Shown: positions 1 to 10,544 of the stretch, one piece after another | Numbering within the stretch: position 1 is the stretch's first letter | Layout: every line of letters begins with the position of its first letter | Source: Megaustenia siamemsis | Lineage: Eukaryota; Mollusca; Gastropoda; Stylommatophora; Ariophantidae | Direction: 5' to 3' | NCBI GenBank assembly: GCA_032433765.1 | Contig: JAVIAB010000102.1 | Span: 14,189,358 to 14,253,357, forward strand | DNA: 64,000 bases | The notes under the pieces: generated by a model | Seen by the model: the letters and a program-made list of their open reading frames with translations, nothing else | Told to the model about the DNA's origin: nothing | The model's database searches: none | Program-made: the position numbers and the translations under genes

Positions 1-760
1 CACAAACATCCCATCATGTAATGGTCATGATCCCACTACTACTATCATCACCACCACCACAAACATCCCATCATGTAATGGTCATGATCCCACTACTACT
101 ATCACCACCACCACCACAAACATCCCATCATGTAATGGTCATGATCCCATTACTACTATCACCACCACCACCACCACAAACATCCCATCATGTAATGGTC
201 ATGATCCCATTACTACTATCACCACCACCACCACCACAAACATCCCATCATGTAATGGTCATGATCCCATTACTACTATCACCACCACCACAAACATCCC
301 ATCATGTAATGGTCATGATCCCATTACTACTATCACCACCACCACAAACATCACATCCTGTAATGGTCATGATCCCACTACTACTATCATCACCACCACC
401 GCAAACATCCCATCATGTAATGGTTATGATCCCATTACTACTATCACCACCGCCACAAACATCACATCCTGTAATGGTCATGATCCCACTACTACTATCA
501 TCACCACCGCCACAAACATCCCATCATGTAATGGTTATGATCCCATTACTACTATCACCACCGCCACAAACATCCCATCATGTAATGGTTATGATCCCAC
601 TACTACTATCATCACCACCACCACAAACATCCCATCATGTAATGGTTATGATCCCATTACTACTATCACCACCGCCACAAACATCCCATCATGTAATGGT
701 CATGATCCCACTACTACTGTCATCACCACCATCGCCAGGATCACCACCACCACCATCATC
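1..760. repeat. Minisatellite, 54-60-bp unit, cut by the window edge
   Basis: About 13 copies of a unit built from CATCCCATCATGTAATGG, then ATGATCCCATTACTAC, then a short (CAC)n run. Length differences come from the number of CAC/ATC triplets. Most units are multiples of three, so a 285-codon plus-strand frame of PLLLSPPPQTSHHVMVMI-like repeats stays open. I regard that frame as an artefact. The array begins before base 1, so its true length is unknown. Confidence 0.95.
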
Positions 761-1160
761 ATCTAGCACGTTCCTGTTGGAAATGACTCAAATGACAGCT
801 GCTGTGAAGTTTTCTTTATCCTACGCGAGATATTCAGCTCCTGCATCAATCAATTCCAGCTTTCTTGCCCCACCTTAATTTTGGTCGTCGCCTCTCTCGT
901 CTATATGATAATATACCTCCCATAATCATCATCTCGTGGTAATATACCCTTCATAATCATCTTCACTAGGTAATAATATGTTTGACAGTAGATTAATATG
1001 CTTAATATCTCAAACATTAACAGTAACTCAGGGAATGACAACAGCAAAGGACGAACAAAATATCTTGCAACTCATCATTGGCAATGGGCGTAAGAAAGTA
1101 GCATGCCCTGTCATTTGGAAGTAAATCACGGACAATAGTATAACAGACAAGAAAGTTTGT
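761..1160. other. Unique-looking spacer
   Basis: No gene or clear repeat. A short near-duplication (TAATATACC with CATAATCATC) occurs at about 908-965. Nothing else is supported. Confidence 0.5.
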
Positions 1161-1164
1161 GAAA

Positions 1165-1265
1165 CAGAAAATTGGTTTTACAGAAGAATGTTGAGAACAC
1201 CATGGGCTTCTACAAAAGTGTAACGGGGACTTTCTATTAGAGACCAGCAAAAATAGAGTTGATTT
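1165..1265 (+). mobile_element. L-E LINE fragment, C-terminal coding relic
   Basis: The stretch 'TTACAGAAGAATGTTGAGAA' followed by 'CACCATGG' matches the start of the better L-E copies at about 8068 and 36280. It aligns for about 90 bp, through the 'GAGTTGATTTCATT' region, and then stops where the family-4 repeat begins. It has stops and frameshifts and is non-functional. Confidence 0.5.
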
Positions 1266-1284
1266 CATTCTACTTCTTAAGGGG

Positions 1285-1665
1285 GCAAAGGCGCGCCTCC
1301 CAGCACCAGAGCTGAAAGTTGTCAGCGACCCACAGCTGATGGCTTGCGCCAGGATCGGTGAACCAAAACCATCCAGACCCTGCTCCATCTCTCCGTGGTG
1401 CCTCCAGTAACAGACTAACCTGTCTAGTCTGGCCAAGCGAGCAGGGATTGAAGAGGGAAGACAACCCGGTACTCAAAATGTCGTGCTGAAGTCGGATGTG
1501 TTGGGCCGAGAGGCGCAAATATAATAGTTATACTGCAAACCACAACACAACGCAGATACGTCCACTTAACGTCCTTTTAAGGACGGATGACGAAGAGGAA
1601 TTCTAGTCTACGAATACTCTAGAATACTTTAGTCATCGGGCGAACATAAGCAAGCAAGCAATTCT
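1285..1665 (+). repeat. Interspersed repeat family 4, copy 1
   Basis: A roughly 370-bp unit also found on the plus strand at 40975-41345 and 59095-59400. Its 3' part is on the minus strand at 48262-48442. Shared landmarks are 'GTCTGGCCAAGCGAG', 'GAAGTCGGATGTGTTGGGCC', 'CAACACAACGCAGATACG', 'GGACGGATG' and a terminal 'GTCATCGGGCGAAC'. The 'gaag-cggatgt--tgggcc' module also ends the family-3 SINEs, so this may be a SINE body or 3' module without its tRNA head. No protein signature was seen. Confidence 0.7.
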
Positions 1666-1807
1666 ACTTATTCAGCGATCAGCCATTGTTAGTACTTAGA
1701 CGTTTAGACCAGCATAGGTCACGAACAAGATGGTTTGAGATCAATATTTGTTCCCCTTATATAGTTTGTCATGCAACCTTGTTTCTGAAGGCCAAAGGGT
1801 GTTGAGA

Positions 1808-2180
1808 GTGCTCTTATTGAGTTATTTGCAGGTCATCATCACTGCACTCCGAACATGTCCATAGGTGCTCAGGTCCCTTCCTCAGTAAGTCTCGCAGTGT
1901 CCAACGACTGACGACTCCAGTTCTGTTTTGGTTGATTAATCTTCTTACACGCCCACTAAGTTTCTCGTTTCAGGCTGTGCCTATCAAAACTCCTATCTTT
2001 TTCATCTGAAGGACGGACGTGGACTCATGGTTGTTAAAGTCCTGTGTCCTTTCCACTTCCCGGAGGGCATTGATGATGATTTTCGCCCGATCCATTGGTT
2101 GACCGTCCTCAACAATAGAGCAGCTAGCCAGCCTGTCCGTTCTTTCATTTCCTCGTACTCCCGCATGTCCAGGACGTAGA
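1808..2180 (-). mobile_element. L-D LINE 3' end with RNase H remnant
   Basis: On the minus strand, about 2170-2040 reads PGHAGVRGNERTDRLASCS and continues with an IVEDGQPMDRAK-type sequence. GH-G--GNE--D-LA is the C-terminal signature of the RNase H domain of I/Jockey-like LINE polyproteins. The frame runs on through RR-INQ and LTEEG-type residues to a stop near 1850. It is only about 120 codons of a protein normally over 900 residues, so this is a 5'-truncated copy. Sister copies on the same strand are at 34385-34735 and 37243-37570, and a more diverged one is at 51010-51560. The clade is inferred from the RNase H motif alone. Confidence 0.7.
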
Positions 2181-2364
2181 CAAAGGTGAACTTACGTATT
2201 TTTTTTTTACTTCTGCAATGATTCTACCCATTGTATACGTACAGTGTTGTTATGATGTAGGACAGTGTAGAATATTCTCTGGAGTTTTAATGCTCCCCAG
2301 TCACATGTTGCAGAGTTATTGAGTCCTACCTTGTGTAGGTGTGTTCTGAGACCATAGTGAATCG
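2181..2364. other. Spacer between the LINE relic and the 32-bp array
   Basis: It contains a T-run and then AT-rich sequence. It may be further L-D sequence, but I cannot show that. Confidence 0.3.
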
Positions 2365-2945
2365 TTCTGGGTCAGAATACTTTAGTCTGCCGAGTTTTCT
2401 GGGTCTGAATACCTTAGTCTGCCGAGTTTGCTGGGTCTGAATACCTTAGTCTGCCGAGTTTGCTGGGTCTGAATACCTTAGTCTGCCGAGTTTGCTGGGT
2501 CTGAATAACTTAGTCTGCCGAGTTTGCTGGGTCTGAATACCTTAGTCTGCCGAGTTTGCTGGGTCTGAATACCTTAGTCTGCCGAGTTTGCTGGGTCTGA
2601 ATAACTTAGTCTGCCGAGTTTGCTGGGTCTGAATACCTTAGTCTGCCGAGTTTGCTGGGTCTGAATACCTTAGTCTGCCGAGTTTGCTGGGTCTGAATAC
2701 CTTAGTCTGCCGAGTTTGCTGGGTCTGAATAACTTAGTCTGCCGAGTTTGCTGGGTCTGAATAACTTAGTCTGCCGAGTTTGCTGGGTCTGAATAACTTA
2801 GTCTGCCGAGTTTGCTGGGTCTGAATAACTTAGTCTGCCGAGTTTGCTGGGTCTGAATAACTTAGTCTGCCGAGTTTGCTGGGTCTGAATAACTTAGTCT
2901 GCCGAGTTTGCTAGGTCTGAATAACTTAGTCTGCCGAGTTTGTTC
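2365..2945. repeat. Minisatellite, 32-bp unit, about 18 copies
   Basis: The unit contains CCGAGTTTGCTGGGTCTGAA then TAACTTAGTCTG, with a C/A variant (ATACC/ATAAC). The ATACC form dominates the 5' half and ATAAC the 3' half, which suggests local homogenisation. The period is not a multiple of three. Confidence 0.95.
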
Positions 2946-2949
2946 AAGC

Positions 2950-3125
2950 TTTCACCGCTCTATTTTCCTAGTTTAGCTCAGCAGGAATGTTACAAACATG
3001 GGAGGTAAAAAGTCATAACTTTGTGGTCATATAATGAGAACGGAACAACTGGAATTTGTTGTAACAGTTGGGACAAATAAAGAGAGAAGAGTTAAAGGAA
3101 AACAGAGAGAAAGTTGCTAGAGATT
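2950..3125 (+). mobile_element. L-E LINE fragment
   Basis: The peptide relic MRTEQLEFVVTVGT followed by KER-VKGKQREK matches the R-EQLEYIVTTGKIEG-RDRGKQR block of the L-E copies at 8200 and 36400. It is a short decayed fragment without RT motifs. Confidence 0.5.
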
Positions 3126-3469
3126 TACGTAATTAATGAGAAGGTATGCTCATCTATGCAAGCAGATTCAGTTTGTGTGTACCTTAACGCAGCGCTTACT
3201 ATGCGCATATTTGTAATTTTATGGAAATATTCACATAAAACTTGATGCTGTTGTTACACAGCCTTGCCTGGTGGGCGGATGTGGTGGCGTACAACTATGC
3301 GACCCTCAGGATACGTGTTTTAAGTGGAGAAAGAGGGCTGAAGGTATTATTTACCTTGGGTTACCTGTAGATACCAGTCGTTCAGGGTAAAAACCTGGGT
3401 CAAACCAGATTTATATAGCCCACGGGGAATCCATTGTGGAAATTTCTGGAAGCCTCACATAGACAGAGG

Positions 3470-3690
3470 TGAAGGTATCATTGGGTACCATACTTGCTGG
3501 TACTGATGATCATGTCTCTCCACAACTTTCCATCCTGTTTATAATTTCTACTGTTGATTTCCTACATTGCAATTCTCTTGAGTCTTTGGATATATTTAAT
3601 TTTTTTTTTTTTTGGTCTGTTCGACTTGTGTCGTTGATTTTTCTATTTCCAACAATATGTTCCAGAGTTGTTCACTTTTAGATTCTCACT
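3470..3690 (-). mobile_element. L-E LINE 3' fragment
   Basis: The minus-strand sequence carries the end of the L-E family: the 'GTTGTGGAGAGACATGATCA' region and the upstream AACAACTGGAATATATTG block, both diverged. A T14 run interrupts it at about 3600-3614. The family-3 SINE starts immediately to its right. Confidence 0.5.
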
Positions 3691-3692
3691 AC

Positions 3693-4080
3693 GGAGACTG
3701 GGTGGTTTAGAGGTAATACGTCGGCCTCATGACAGAGCAGTTCCGGGTTCTAATCCCGCCACAAGCGATTTATTTGTTCCACTTCGAATCTGTGGTTTCC
3801 TCATGGCTTTATTCTTCCTTGGTCTCTGGGTAGTGAGATCCGGTGCCTAGCCATCTCGGGAAACGGCGACAAACAGGAGGTCCCGTGTGTGCTCGGCGCA
3901 CGTTAAAGAGCTCTTGGCAGTTAAAAGTAGTAACAATGGCGCTGCCGAGGGGGGGGAATTGTCATGCAAACCTACTCATGTCGAAGACGGATGTGCCGGG
4001 CCCAAAGACGCAGTTATCGATGCTTTGCCGCAAACTGGCGAAACAACGCATTCGTACGCACCTAACACCTAACACGTGAA
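3693..4080 (+). mobile_element. tRNA-derived SINE, family 3, copy 1
   Basis: The first 70 bp resemble a tRNA: an A-box-like region near GGTGGTTTAGAGG and a B-box-like GGGTTCTAATCCC at about 3747-3759. The body has landmarks GTAGTGAGATCCGG, CGGCGACAAACAGGAGG, CACGTTAAAGAGCTCTTGGC and GACGGATGTGCCGGGCC. The same order occurs at 21990-22300 and 45140-45510. The 3' end is a short CACCTAA repeat. SINEs of this type are transcribed by Pol III and mobilised by LINEs. Two overlapping short frames here are coincidental. Confidence 0.75.
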
Positions 4081-4284
4081 CGCTAAGATGAAGAGATTCA
4101 TGCTACCAATAAAGAAAAGCTTGAAATTGTGAATTCAGTGGTGTTTGTGACCATGTCTTTTTGTCACCAACGGTACATCAGTAGTCGGTACTAGAAATTA
4201 TGTAAGAGAAAGTGTAAGTATTAGACCAATCCTAAGCTACATACATAAACAGCAGATAAACTGGTTTGCTCATCTAGAAAGAAT

Positions 4285-4500
4285 ACCGTGTTATTTCTTA
4301 CCATACAAAGCATATATTAAAATGTGAGAAGAAAGAACAACAACAGGCAGACACAGAGTAAGATGGACAGACAGTATCGAAGAAGCGTTACAAGAACATC
4401 AACCGATATTGGTCAACGCTGCCAGAATTCACATATGACTGGCTTTGCATGACTTTGAAGAACTCTTTCTTGATTCGGTGGACAAATTTGGAGAAAGAAA
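4285..4500 (+). mobile_element. LINE C-terminal fragment
   Basis: Translation gives GRHRVRWTDSIEEALQEH followed by a leucine-histidine-rich tail. This resembles the 'GRPR-RW-D-I---L' C-terminal segment of many non-LTR RT proteins. A frame break precedes it. The family is unassigned. Confidence 0.45.
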
Positions 4501-5345
4501 TGTTTGAAAGTAAATATTAAATGTTTAAAACTAAACAATACATGTTTAAAACTAAAATATTCATTGTCTGAAACTAAACAATAAATGTCTAAAGCTAAAT
4601 ATACAATGTCTAAAACTTAAGAATAAATGTTTAAAACTAAATACTAAATGCTTAAACTAAACATTAAATCTTTAAAACTAAATAATAAATGTTTAAAACT
4701 AAATATTACATCTTTAAAACTAAATAATAAATGTTTAAAACTAAATACTAAATGCTTAAAACTAAACATTAAATCTTTAAAACTAAATAATAAATGTTTA
4801 AAACTAAATATTACATGTTTAAAACTAAATACTAAATGTTTAAAACTAAATATTACATCTTTAAAACTAAATAATCAATGTTTAAAACTAAATACTAAAT
4901 GTTTAAAACTAAATATTACATGTTTAAAACTAAATACTGAATGTTTAAAACTAAATATTACATCTTTAAAACTAAATATTACATCTTTAAAACTACTAAA
5001 TGTTTAAAACTAAATATTACATCTTTAAAACTAAATACTAAATGTTTAAAATTAAATATTACATCTTTAAAACTAAATATTACATGTTTAAAACTAAATA
5101 CTAAATGTTTAAAACTAAATATTACATCTTTAAAACTAAATATTACATCTTTAAAACTAAATACTAAATGTTTAAAATTGAATATTACATCTTTAAAATT
5201 AAATATTACATCTTTAAAGCTAAATATTACATCTTTAAAACTAAATATTACATCTTTAAAACTAAATATTACATCTTTAAAACTAAATATTACATGTTTA
5301 AAGCTAAATAACACATTTTAAAAACTAATACATGTTTAAAATTAA
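4500..5345. repeat. AT-rich minisatellite, 21-bp unit, about 40 copies
   Basis: The unit is ATGTTTAAAACTAAATATTAC with variants TCTTTAAA, AATAATAAA and ATACTAAA. Alternating variants create heptapeptide frames (CLKLNIT/SLKLNNK) on the plus strand and SFKDVIF on the minus strand. They are by-products of the 21-bp period. The edges are more diverged than the centre. Confidence 0.95.
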
Positions 5346-5880
5346 ACAAATTAGTTACCAATTCCTGTTCTTTCATGCAAGTATAATTGTTCGTCTATGC
5401 CACCTATCTATTCTCCTTATAATCCATATATTCTCTCCAACGTTTTAAATCTTCTTTTCCCTCTTTCTCACTATGTCTTCTATACCTCTCTTCTTCCTGC
5501 CTCTACCCCTCTTCTAACCACCTCTCATCGCTGCTCTTTCTCCTTGTTCTCTCTCCTCTCTACCTTTTTATATCATTTCTATTTCTCATTCTTCTCTCTG
5601 TTTCTCTGGTCATTTCTTCTCTCTTCCCCTCTTCTCTTTCCCCATCACCCCTTTCCCTCTGCACACTCAATTAAACGCACTCACTGGCTCCCTTTAGTAC
5701 TCAATCATTGCCACCTGGTTTTTTTATATTCCCTCTTTGCGCTGAAGGTGCAACTGAGTAATGCTCACAGGAGGCCACTTGAGAATATTTCTTTCTTTTT
5801 ATCTATTTATGTTTTTTTTTTGTTTTTTGTTTAGCTATCTTGAGTTGCTCAGCTTTTCCTTTATTTATTAACCGAATAGG
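5346..5880. other. Pyrimidine-rich spacer
   Basis: About 5400-5720 is strongly C/T-biased on the plus strand (TCTTCC/TCTCTC runs). The 145-codon frame there reflects this composition (F, L, S rich) and I do not believe it. No gene was recognised. Confidence 0.5.
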
Positions 5881-6415
5881 CTAACAAGATTGTTGTTGTT
5901 TTTTTTTTTTTTTTTTTTTTTTTGTGACTTTCTGAATTTTATTTTTTAAATGGACACGTCGTGCATTATGAAGATAGATGGTTTTTTTTTATGTCTTTGC
6001 TCATTTTCTTCATATGAGCAGATATGATGTTATATCGTTATTCGTTCAAGCTGATGTGTTGTTATATGTTCTGATTAAAGAGGATGTGTTGTTATACCTT
6101 TCTTCATTCTCACAACTGCATTGTTATCTCATTCCTCATTAACGCAGCTGTTTTGCTATCTCATTCTTTATGAGCACAGATGCGTTATCTTGTGTTCCTT
6201 TATTAATGCAGCAGTGTTATTTATTATCTCTTTCTCTTTTTACCACTGCATTTGAAAAGAAGCTGAAAGCTCTAGATCTGAGGTGTTCCCCTGCACTATC
6301 GTTAACACTTCACAAAGAGAACACTTTACATATGAACACGATCTGAAGATATTTTCCAGTAATTTATTGGTCTATATTTAGGAAAATCCCAATGAAAGAA
6401 TATATATTTTTTTTA
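5880..6415. other. Poly-T tract and AT-rich spacer with degenerate repeats
   Basis: It contains a T-run of more than 20 at about 5900-5922. At 6000-6240 there is a loose repeat with the theme GATGTGTTGTTAT / TCATTC, period roughly 45-50 bp and poorly conserved. No gene. Confidence 0.5.
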
Positions 6416-6416
6416 A

Positions 6417-6470
<54 letters not shown>

Positions 6471-6745
6471 GGTAGTTTCATAGCAATCGGTGCTTGGTAT
6501 TGACGTGCTAGGTGCTTCAATGTAATTAGTTTCAGCCTCATGAGATGGGGTCGCCAGTTCCCTTCATCGCTGACCTTTCTCCCATATGCCAGCTTAAAGT
6601 GGTTGGGTGGACGCCGAGAGCATTTTAGGTGGGAAACATTCTTTCCCACCCCTCCCTTTCTATCTCCTCAACTGGCATTTGAACCTCGAACCTTCAGATG
6701 CACAGGCGAGTGCACTATCCACCACGCCACCGAGGTCACTAGAAC
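6416..6745 (-). mobile_element. tRNA-derived SINE, family 5, with (TA)n tail
   Basis: Read on the minus strand from about 6742, a tRNA-like head (GTGGCGTGGTGGATAGTGCA) is followed by a B-box-like GAGGTTCAAATGCC. A roughly 200-bp body then ends in a (TA)n run at 6416-6462 that could be the 3' tail. The head resembles the family-2 head at 58260, but the body does not match families 1-4. No clear target duplication was found. Two short frames overlap it and are ignored. Confidence 0.6.
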
Positions 6746-7599
6746 TTGAGATATTTTATTTCTGTAGGCCCATTTAATTGGTGATAATTTTATGAAATTG
6801 AGTGGCCGTAACATGGTCTACATATAAGTTGTATAAAATACCACAGTAGCACCTCATTTAGGTAGCTTGCATTTTCCTTTCTAATTCTGCGTTTAGACGG
6901 GAGATCAAATAATTTGAAATAGGTTTTCATCAGTTTGATATCCTCTCTTCTCCTGAATGTTCCGTGATTTACATTTTCTCTGTGCTTAAGTCTTTCCTTT
7001 TATTTGAGTCCATGTTACGGAAATAGAAACACTAAAATGCGTTAATATTCAATACAGATTTGTTTGTCCGGACACAGGCGTCGATGTAAAAAAATCTCGT
7101 TTCCCGTAAATCATTTTTGCGGAGCAGGGATATTTTAATTATAATTTTGAAAGCGTGGACTTTTCTGATTTCAGTAATTTTTTTTTTTTTTAATGTTCTG
7201 CGTTTATTCACAGTCAAATAAGGTGCAAGGCTGCAACACATTAAGTCTCTATCTTGAACGATGCTTGCAGTCAAATACAAGTTCTCGTGTTTTTTTTTTT
7301 AAACCTTAGGCGTAGAAGGTGTTCTTTAAGGTTTTTTTTTTTTTTTTTTTTTTGTATTGCGATTATGGGATAGTAAGGAAGAATGGTTGAACTCTACGCC
7401 ACGAAGGATGAAAGCATCCCCAGCTGAAAGGAAGCAGACACGTTCATTCCGTGCAAGACAGGAGCGATCAGGAGAGGAACACTTCTATGGCTGCTGCTGG
7501 AACGGTCGGCAGATCAGATCCGAACGATCATCATCCTTAGTATCTAAAGCTCAGCGGTCATCGGGTCACTTAGATTTTTCTCTCAGCCTTCACGATTAG
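6746..7599. other. Spacer with T-runs
   Basis: T homopolymers lie at about 7178-7190, 7290-7299 and 7331-7353. The 80-codon frame at 7357-7599 has no recognisable similarity. No supported gene. Confidence 0.4.
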
Positions 7600-7920
7600 G
7601 AGCTGCTTTCTCAGGTGTGACAAAGGTAATCTTCTATATTCTCCGATGCTGTCTTGCCACCGTTTCTCTGTCTGTTTTATCTTCTTTTGCTTATACCGTG
7701 CTCTGCAAAATGGTCTTAGCGAGGCCTATAGATCTATTAACATGTTCATACCATTTTAATTGTCGCTCTTTTACCATTGACAGTAAGTCTTGAATTGGAC
7801 GTGTGGATCGTTGGATTCTGTTGCGCACTTTCTCGTTGATGATATGGTCTATATAAGATATGCTCACAATCTTTCTTTACCATCTCATTTCCAGAGTCTG
7901 TATTCTTCTTTCAAGATAAC
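7600..7920 (-). mobile_element. LINE C-terminal fragment
   Basis: The minus strand at about 7775-7700 reads ERQLKWYEHVNRSIGLAKTI, the 'RQL-W-GHV-RS-GLAKT' signature of a non-LTR RT C-terminus. A basic linker then leads to a segment ending near RRLPL. Frameshifts are present. It is probably a 5'-truncated dead copy. Confidence 0.6.
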
Positions 7921-8054
7921 AGTGAGTGTCATTGTGTTACATGATGTAGAAATTTAGATGTAACCAATGCTAGTAATAATCTGATATTTGTTTTTAGATA
8001 GATTGTTTTATTTTCTCATATATTTTGTTTGAAAAAAAAATGAATGGAGTCTGT

Positions 8055-8400
8055 AGAAATGTGGGCTTACAGAAGAATGTTGAGAATACCATGACAGCTA
8101 AGAAGAGTAATGAAAATGTTCTGAAGGAGGTCAAAGCAAAAAGAGAGCTGATCTCCAATATTAGGAAGAAACAATTATCATTTTTGGCCATGAATTGAGA
8201 AGAGAACAACTGGAATATATTGTAACAACTGGAAAAATTGAGGGACGAAGAGATAGAGGGAAGCAAAGAAAAAAATACCAGACAGCTTAAGAGCATGGCT
8301 TGGCAGAAGGTCAACAACAGAAATGATAAATAACTGTCGAGATCGAAAGTTGTGGAGAGACATGATCAACTACGCCATCAGGCCCGGTACTTGATGATAA
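8055..8400 (+). mobile_element. L-E LINE 3' fragment
   Basis: One of the two best L-E copies. Frameshifted translation shows an RR-LRIPWTAKKS-like start, GHELRREQLEYIVTTGKIEG, RRDRGKQRKKYQTA, and a WLGRRSTTEMIN-like end. It closes with LWRDMI-YA and a GATGATAAT tail. This block is the last 110 residues or so of a non-LTR RT protein. It aligns with 36278-36590 over its full length. It is truncated and frameshifted. The short minus-strand frames here are shadows. Confidence 0.7.
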
Positions 8401-9040
8401 TATTTTGTTTTAGTAGTATCGGGGCGTCCGTGCAACTTGAGCTAATATTTCAGATTTTGAACCATCTTCACTATCAGTGGAGTCCTGTAATTTGAGATGG
8501 TTGACGGTTTCATACGTCTCTCCAATTATTGCTTTGTTTGCCCATGGTCTTGTTTGTCATTAGTTTGCTTCTGTTATAAGTGTAGAAATGAACTCTGCCA
8601 ACTCGGTTAGCCTCCCTGTACCCCACCCAAATAATGGTAATTTTACTGGCAGCTTACTCAGTAATATTTATTTATTTATTATAGAATATAATATATATGG
8701 CCAAATTATAACCATTATTATTTGTTAAATTGTTGCCATTCAGATGTTTGTACGCTGAGTAATGGTGACAGCTTGTATGCTACTGCGTCGATGGCTTTGG
8801 CTGTACAAATTACAGATCATTAATAGAGTTATTTGTTTCTCCCTTGCGATGAATGAATGATGCAATTCTTCCACTATAATTGTGAGGCTGGTAGCAGTAA
8901 AGTGTGTATTTGCATGTTGCTAGAGTCCGGACAACTTAGTTTGTTTTGTCAATATCCGTGTCAAATATTGGAAATGCAATATTTTCAGCTAAGTAACAGC
9001 ACTAAAATAATGAATGCTTGAGTATCTGAGGACTATAATG
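8401..9040. other. Spacer, no feature seen
   Basis: AT-rich DNA with a TATTTATTTATT run at about 8666. No coding similarity or repeat structure was recognised. Confidence 0.4.
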
Positions 9041-9375
9041 TGATGGTTGATATACTTCTTCGTGTTTTCTTCCTCATTGGTTGATATGCTTCTTCGTGTT
9101 TTCTTCCTCATTGGTTGATATGCTTCTTCGTGTTTTCTTCCTCATTGGTTGATATGCTTCTTCGTGTTTTCTTCCTCATTGGTTGATATGCTTCTTCGTG
9201 TTTTCTTCCTCATTGGTTGATATGTTTTGTCTTGTTTTCATCCCATTGGTTGATATGTTTCTTCTTGTTTTCTTCCTCATTGGTTGATATGCTTCTTCTT
9301 GTTTTCTTCCTCACCGATTGATATGTTTCTTCTTGTTTTCTTCCTCATTGGTTGATATGCTTCTTTCTTAATTTC
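9040..9375. repeat. Minisatellite, 34-bp unit, about 10 copies
   Basis: The unit contains GGTTGATATGCTTCTTCGTG then TTTTCTTCCTCATT. The first five copies are almost identical. The last four are diverged (CGTG to CTTG, a 33-bp unit near 9225). Homogenisation is therefore restricted to the 5' half. Confidence 0.9.
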
Positions 9376-9404
9376 TTCCGCATCCTTTAACCCTGAAGGC
9401 CGTT

Positions 9405-9645
9405 GTGACACTATGTACTGACTAAATCAACTTTCTCCATTTCTATCTTCAGTGATTCTTTGGGCTGTGCTGAGTGAAGTTATCCATTCTTGCACGTTAT
9501 CTGCCAATCTTATTCTCTGCCTACCTTTACTTCCACAGTTCCTTGCAGAATGATCTTTGCTATAGACCACGCGATGGACATACACGTAAGTTGGTTTACG
9601 GTAGATGTAGGAAACTAGTGTTCCAGATTCCATATTTAAGAGTGA
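9405..9645 (-). mobile_element. LINE C-terminal fragment
   Basis: The minus-strand frame at 9633-9427 has RKPTYVYVHRVVYSKDHSAR, then GSKGRQRIRLADNVQEW and a final RITEDRNG. 'G-QRIR-ADNI-EW' followed by an arginine-rich '--DR' end is typical of non-LTR RT C-termini. It is too short to assign to a clade. Confidence 0.55.
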
Positions 9646-10080
9646 GAATAAGAAGGAAATAGTTCTTCATTATAATGTAGAGTCAGTACTGGCATATAGT
9701 AAGTGCATTTTGGGCAGTCGGAGAGCGGGCAAGACAATTTTCAACTTTGACAGAGAAATGTTCAAAGTAGTAAGACCAGTTAACGATAAGATAACGCGGG
9801 TTTTCTGAAATGGGCATATTTTGAAAAGGGATATTATTACCAATGAGAAGACACCATTATTGACTTGAAGTGGAAAGGGAATAGTTGAAACATATTGTGA
9901 CAACTGAAACAATTGTAGACCCAAGAGGTGGAAGGAAACACACAAAATACACCAAACAATGTAAGAGAATTACATAGTTGAAAGTCTAAATCATAATTTA
10001 TAAAACAATTGTAGAGACAAAACTTTGTGAGGAAACATGATCGCCAGCGCCAGCAGGGATTGTACTTGATAATGAATGAT
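9646..10080 (+). mobile_element. Diverged L-E LINE 3' fragment
   Basis: Landmarks in L-E order: ATATTGTGACAACTGAAACA, GAGGTGGAAGGAAACACAC, AACAATTGTAGAGACAAAAC, and ACATGATCGCCAGCGCCAGC followed by a TTGATAATGAATGATG tail. It is more decayed than the copies at 8055 and 36278. Confidence 0.45.
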
Positions 10081-10169
10081 GAAATTCTTGAAAAACAAAT
10101 TAGTTCTGCGTTTTCATTTTTATTATTTGTTCTAACGATAAATCCATTGCTCTCACACAGTCTCTACCC

Positions 10170-10200
10170 CTCCTTTCTCGCTCTCTCTCTCTCTCTCTCT
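10170..10200. repeat. (CT)n microsatellite
   Basis: Short CT dinucleotide run. Confidence 0.8.
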
Positions 10201-10469
10201 TCATTTCGGTATTATAAAGTTATGAGCTGATACACTGATATATGTCGTGAATTATTTAGCAATACTCGGAGATGTGACGTTACCTGTCTCTTAGTTCTAC
10301 CTATTTCTCCATTGATTCGTAAACGCGACACCAGCTGTGTCTGCTGTATTTGAGTTACTTCTTAATGCAATCCCATTAAGGGCGATATGCCATTGTTCAC
10401 TGGCTCACCTACAACATGTCTACTATTGTATAGTTTATTCTCTCTGTTTCAGTTTAATATAATTACTGG

Positions 10470-10470
<1 letters not shown>

Positions 10471-10541
<71 letters not shown>
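10471..10541. repeat. Compound (CT)n-(AT)n microsatellite
   Basis: About 24 CT repeats run directly into about 10 AT repeats, just upstream of the L-A LINE relic. Confidence 0.95.
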
Positions 10542-10544
10542 TCA

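Noticed and set aside
21..878. A 285-codon proline-rich frame
   Set aside because: Made by the (CAC)n-containing 54-60-bp minisatellite; unit-length changes are in triplets only because the slippage is in CAC repeats.
3693..3765. A tRNA gene at the family-3 SINE head
   Set aside because: The B box is imperfect (GGGTTCTAATCCC) and the same head plus body recurs at 21988 and 45140.
4648..5321. Heptad-like repeat frames (SLKLNIT / SFKDVIF) resembling a coiled coil
   Set aside because: They come from a 21-bp AT-rich minisatellite; the frames shift mid-array.
5397..5834. A 145-codon frame with hydrophobic stretches resembling membrane segments
   Set aside because: It lies in a C/T-rich region, which automatically encodes F, L, S and P; there is no conserved motif.
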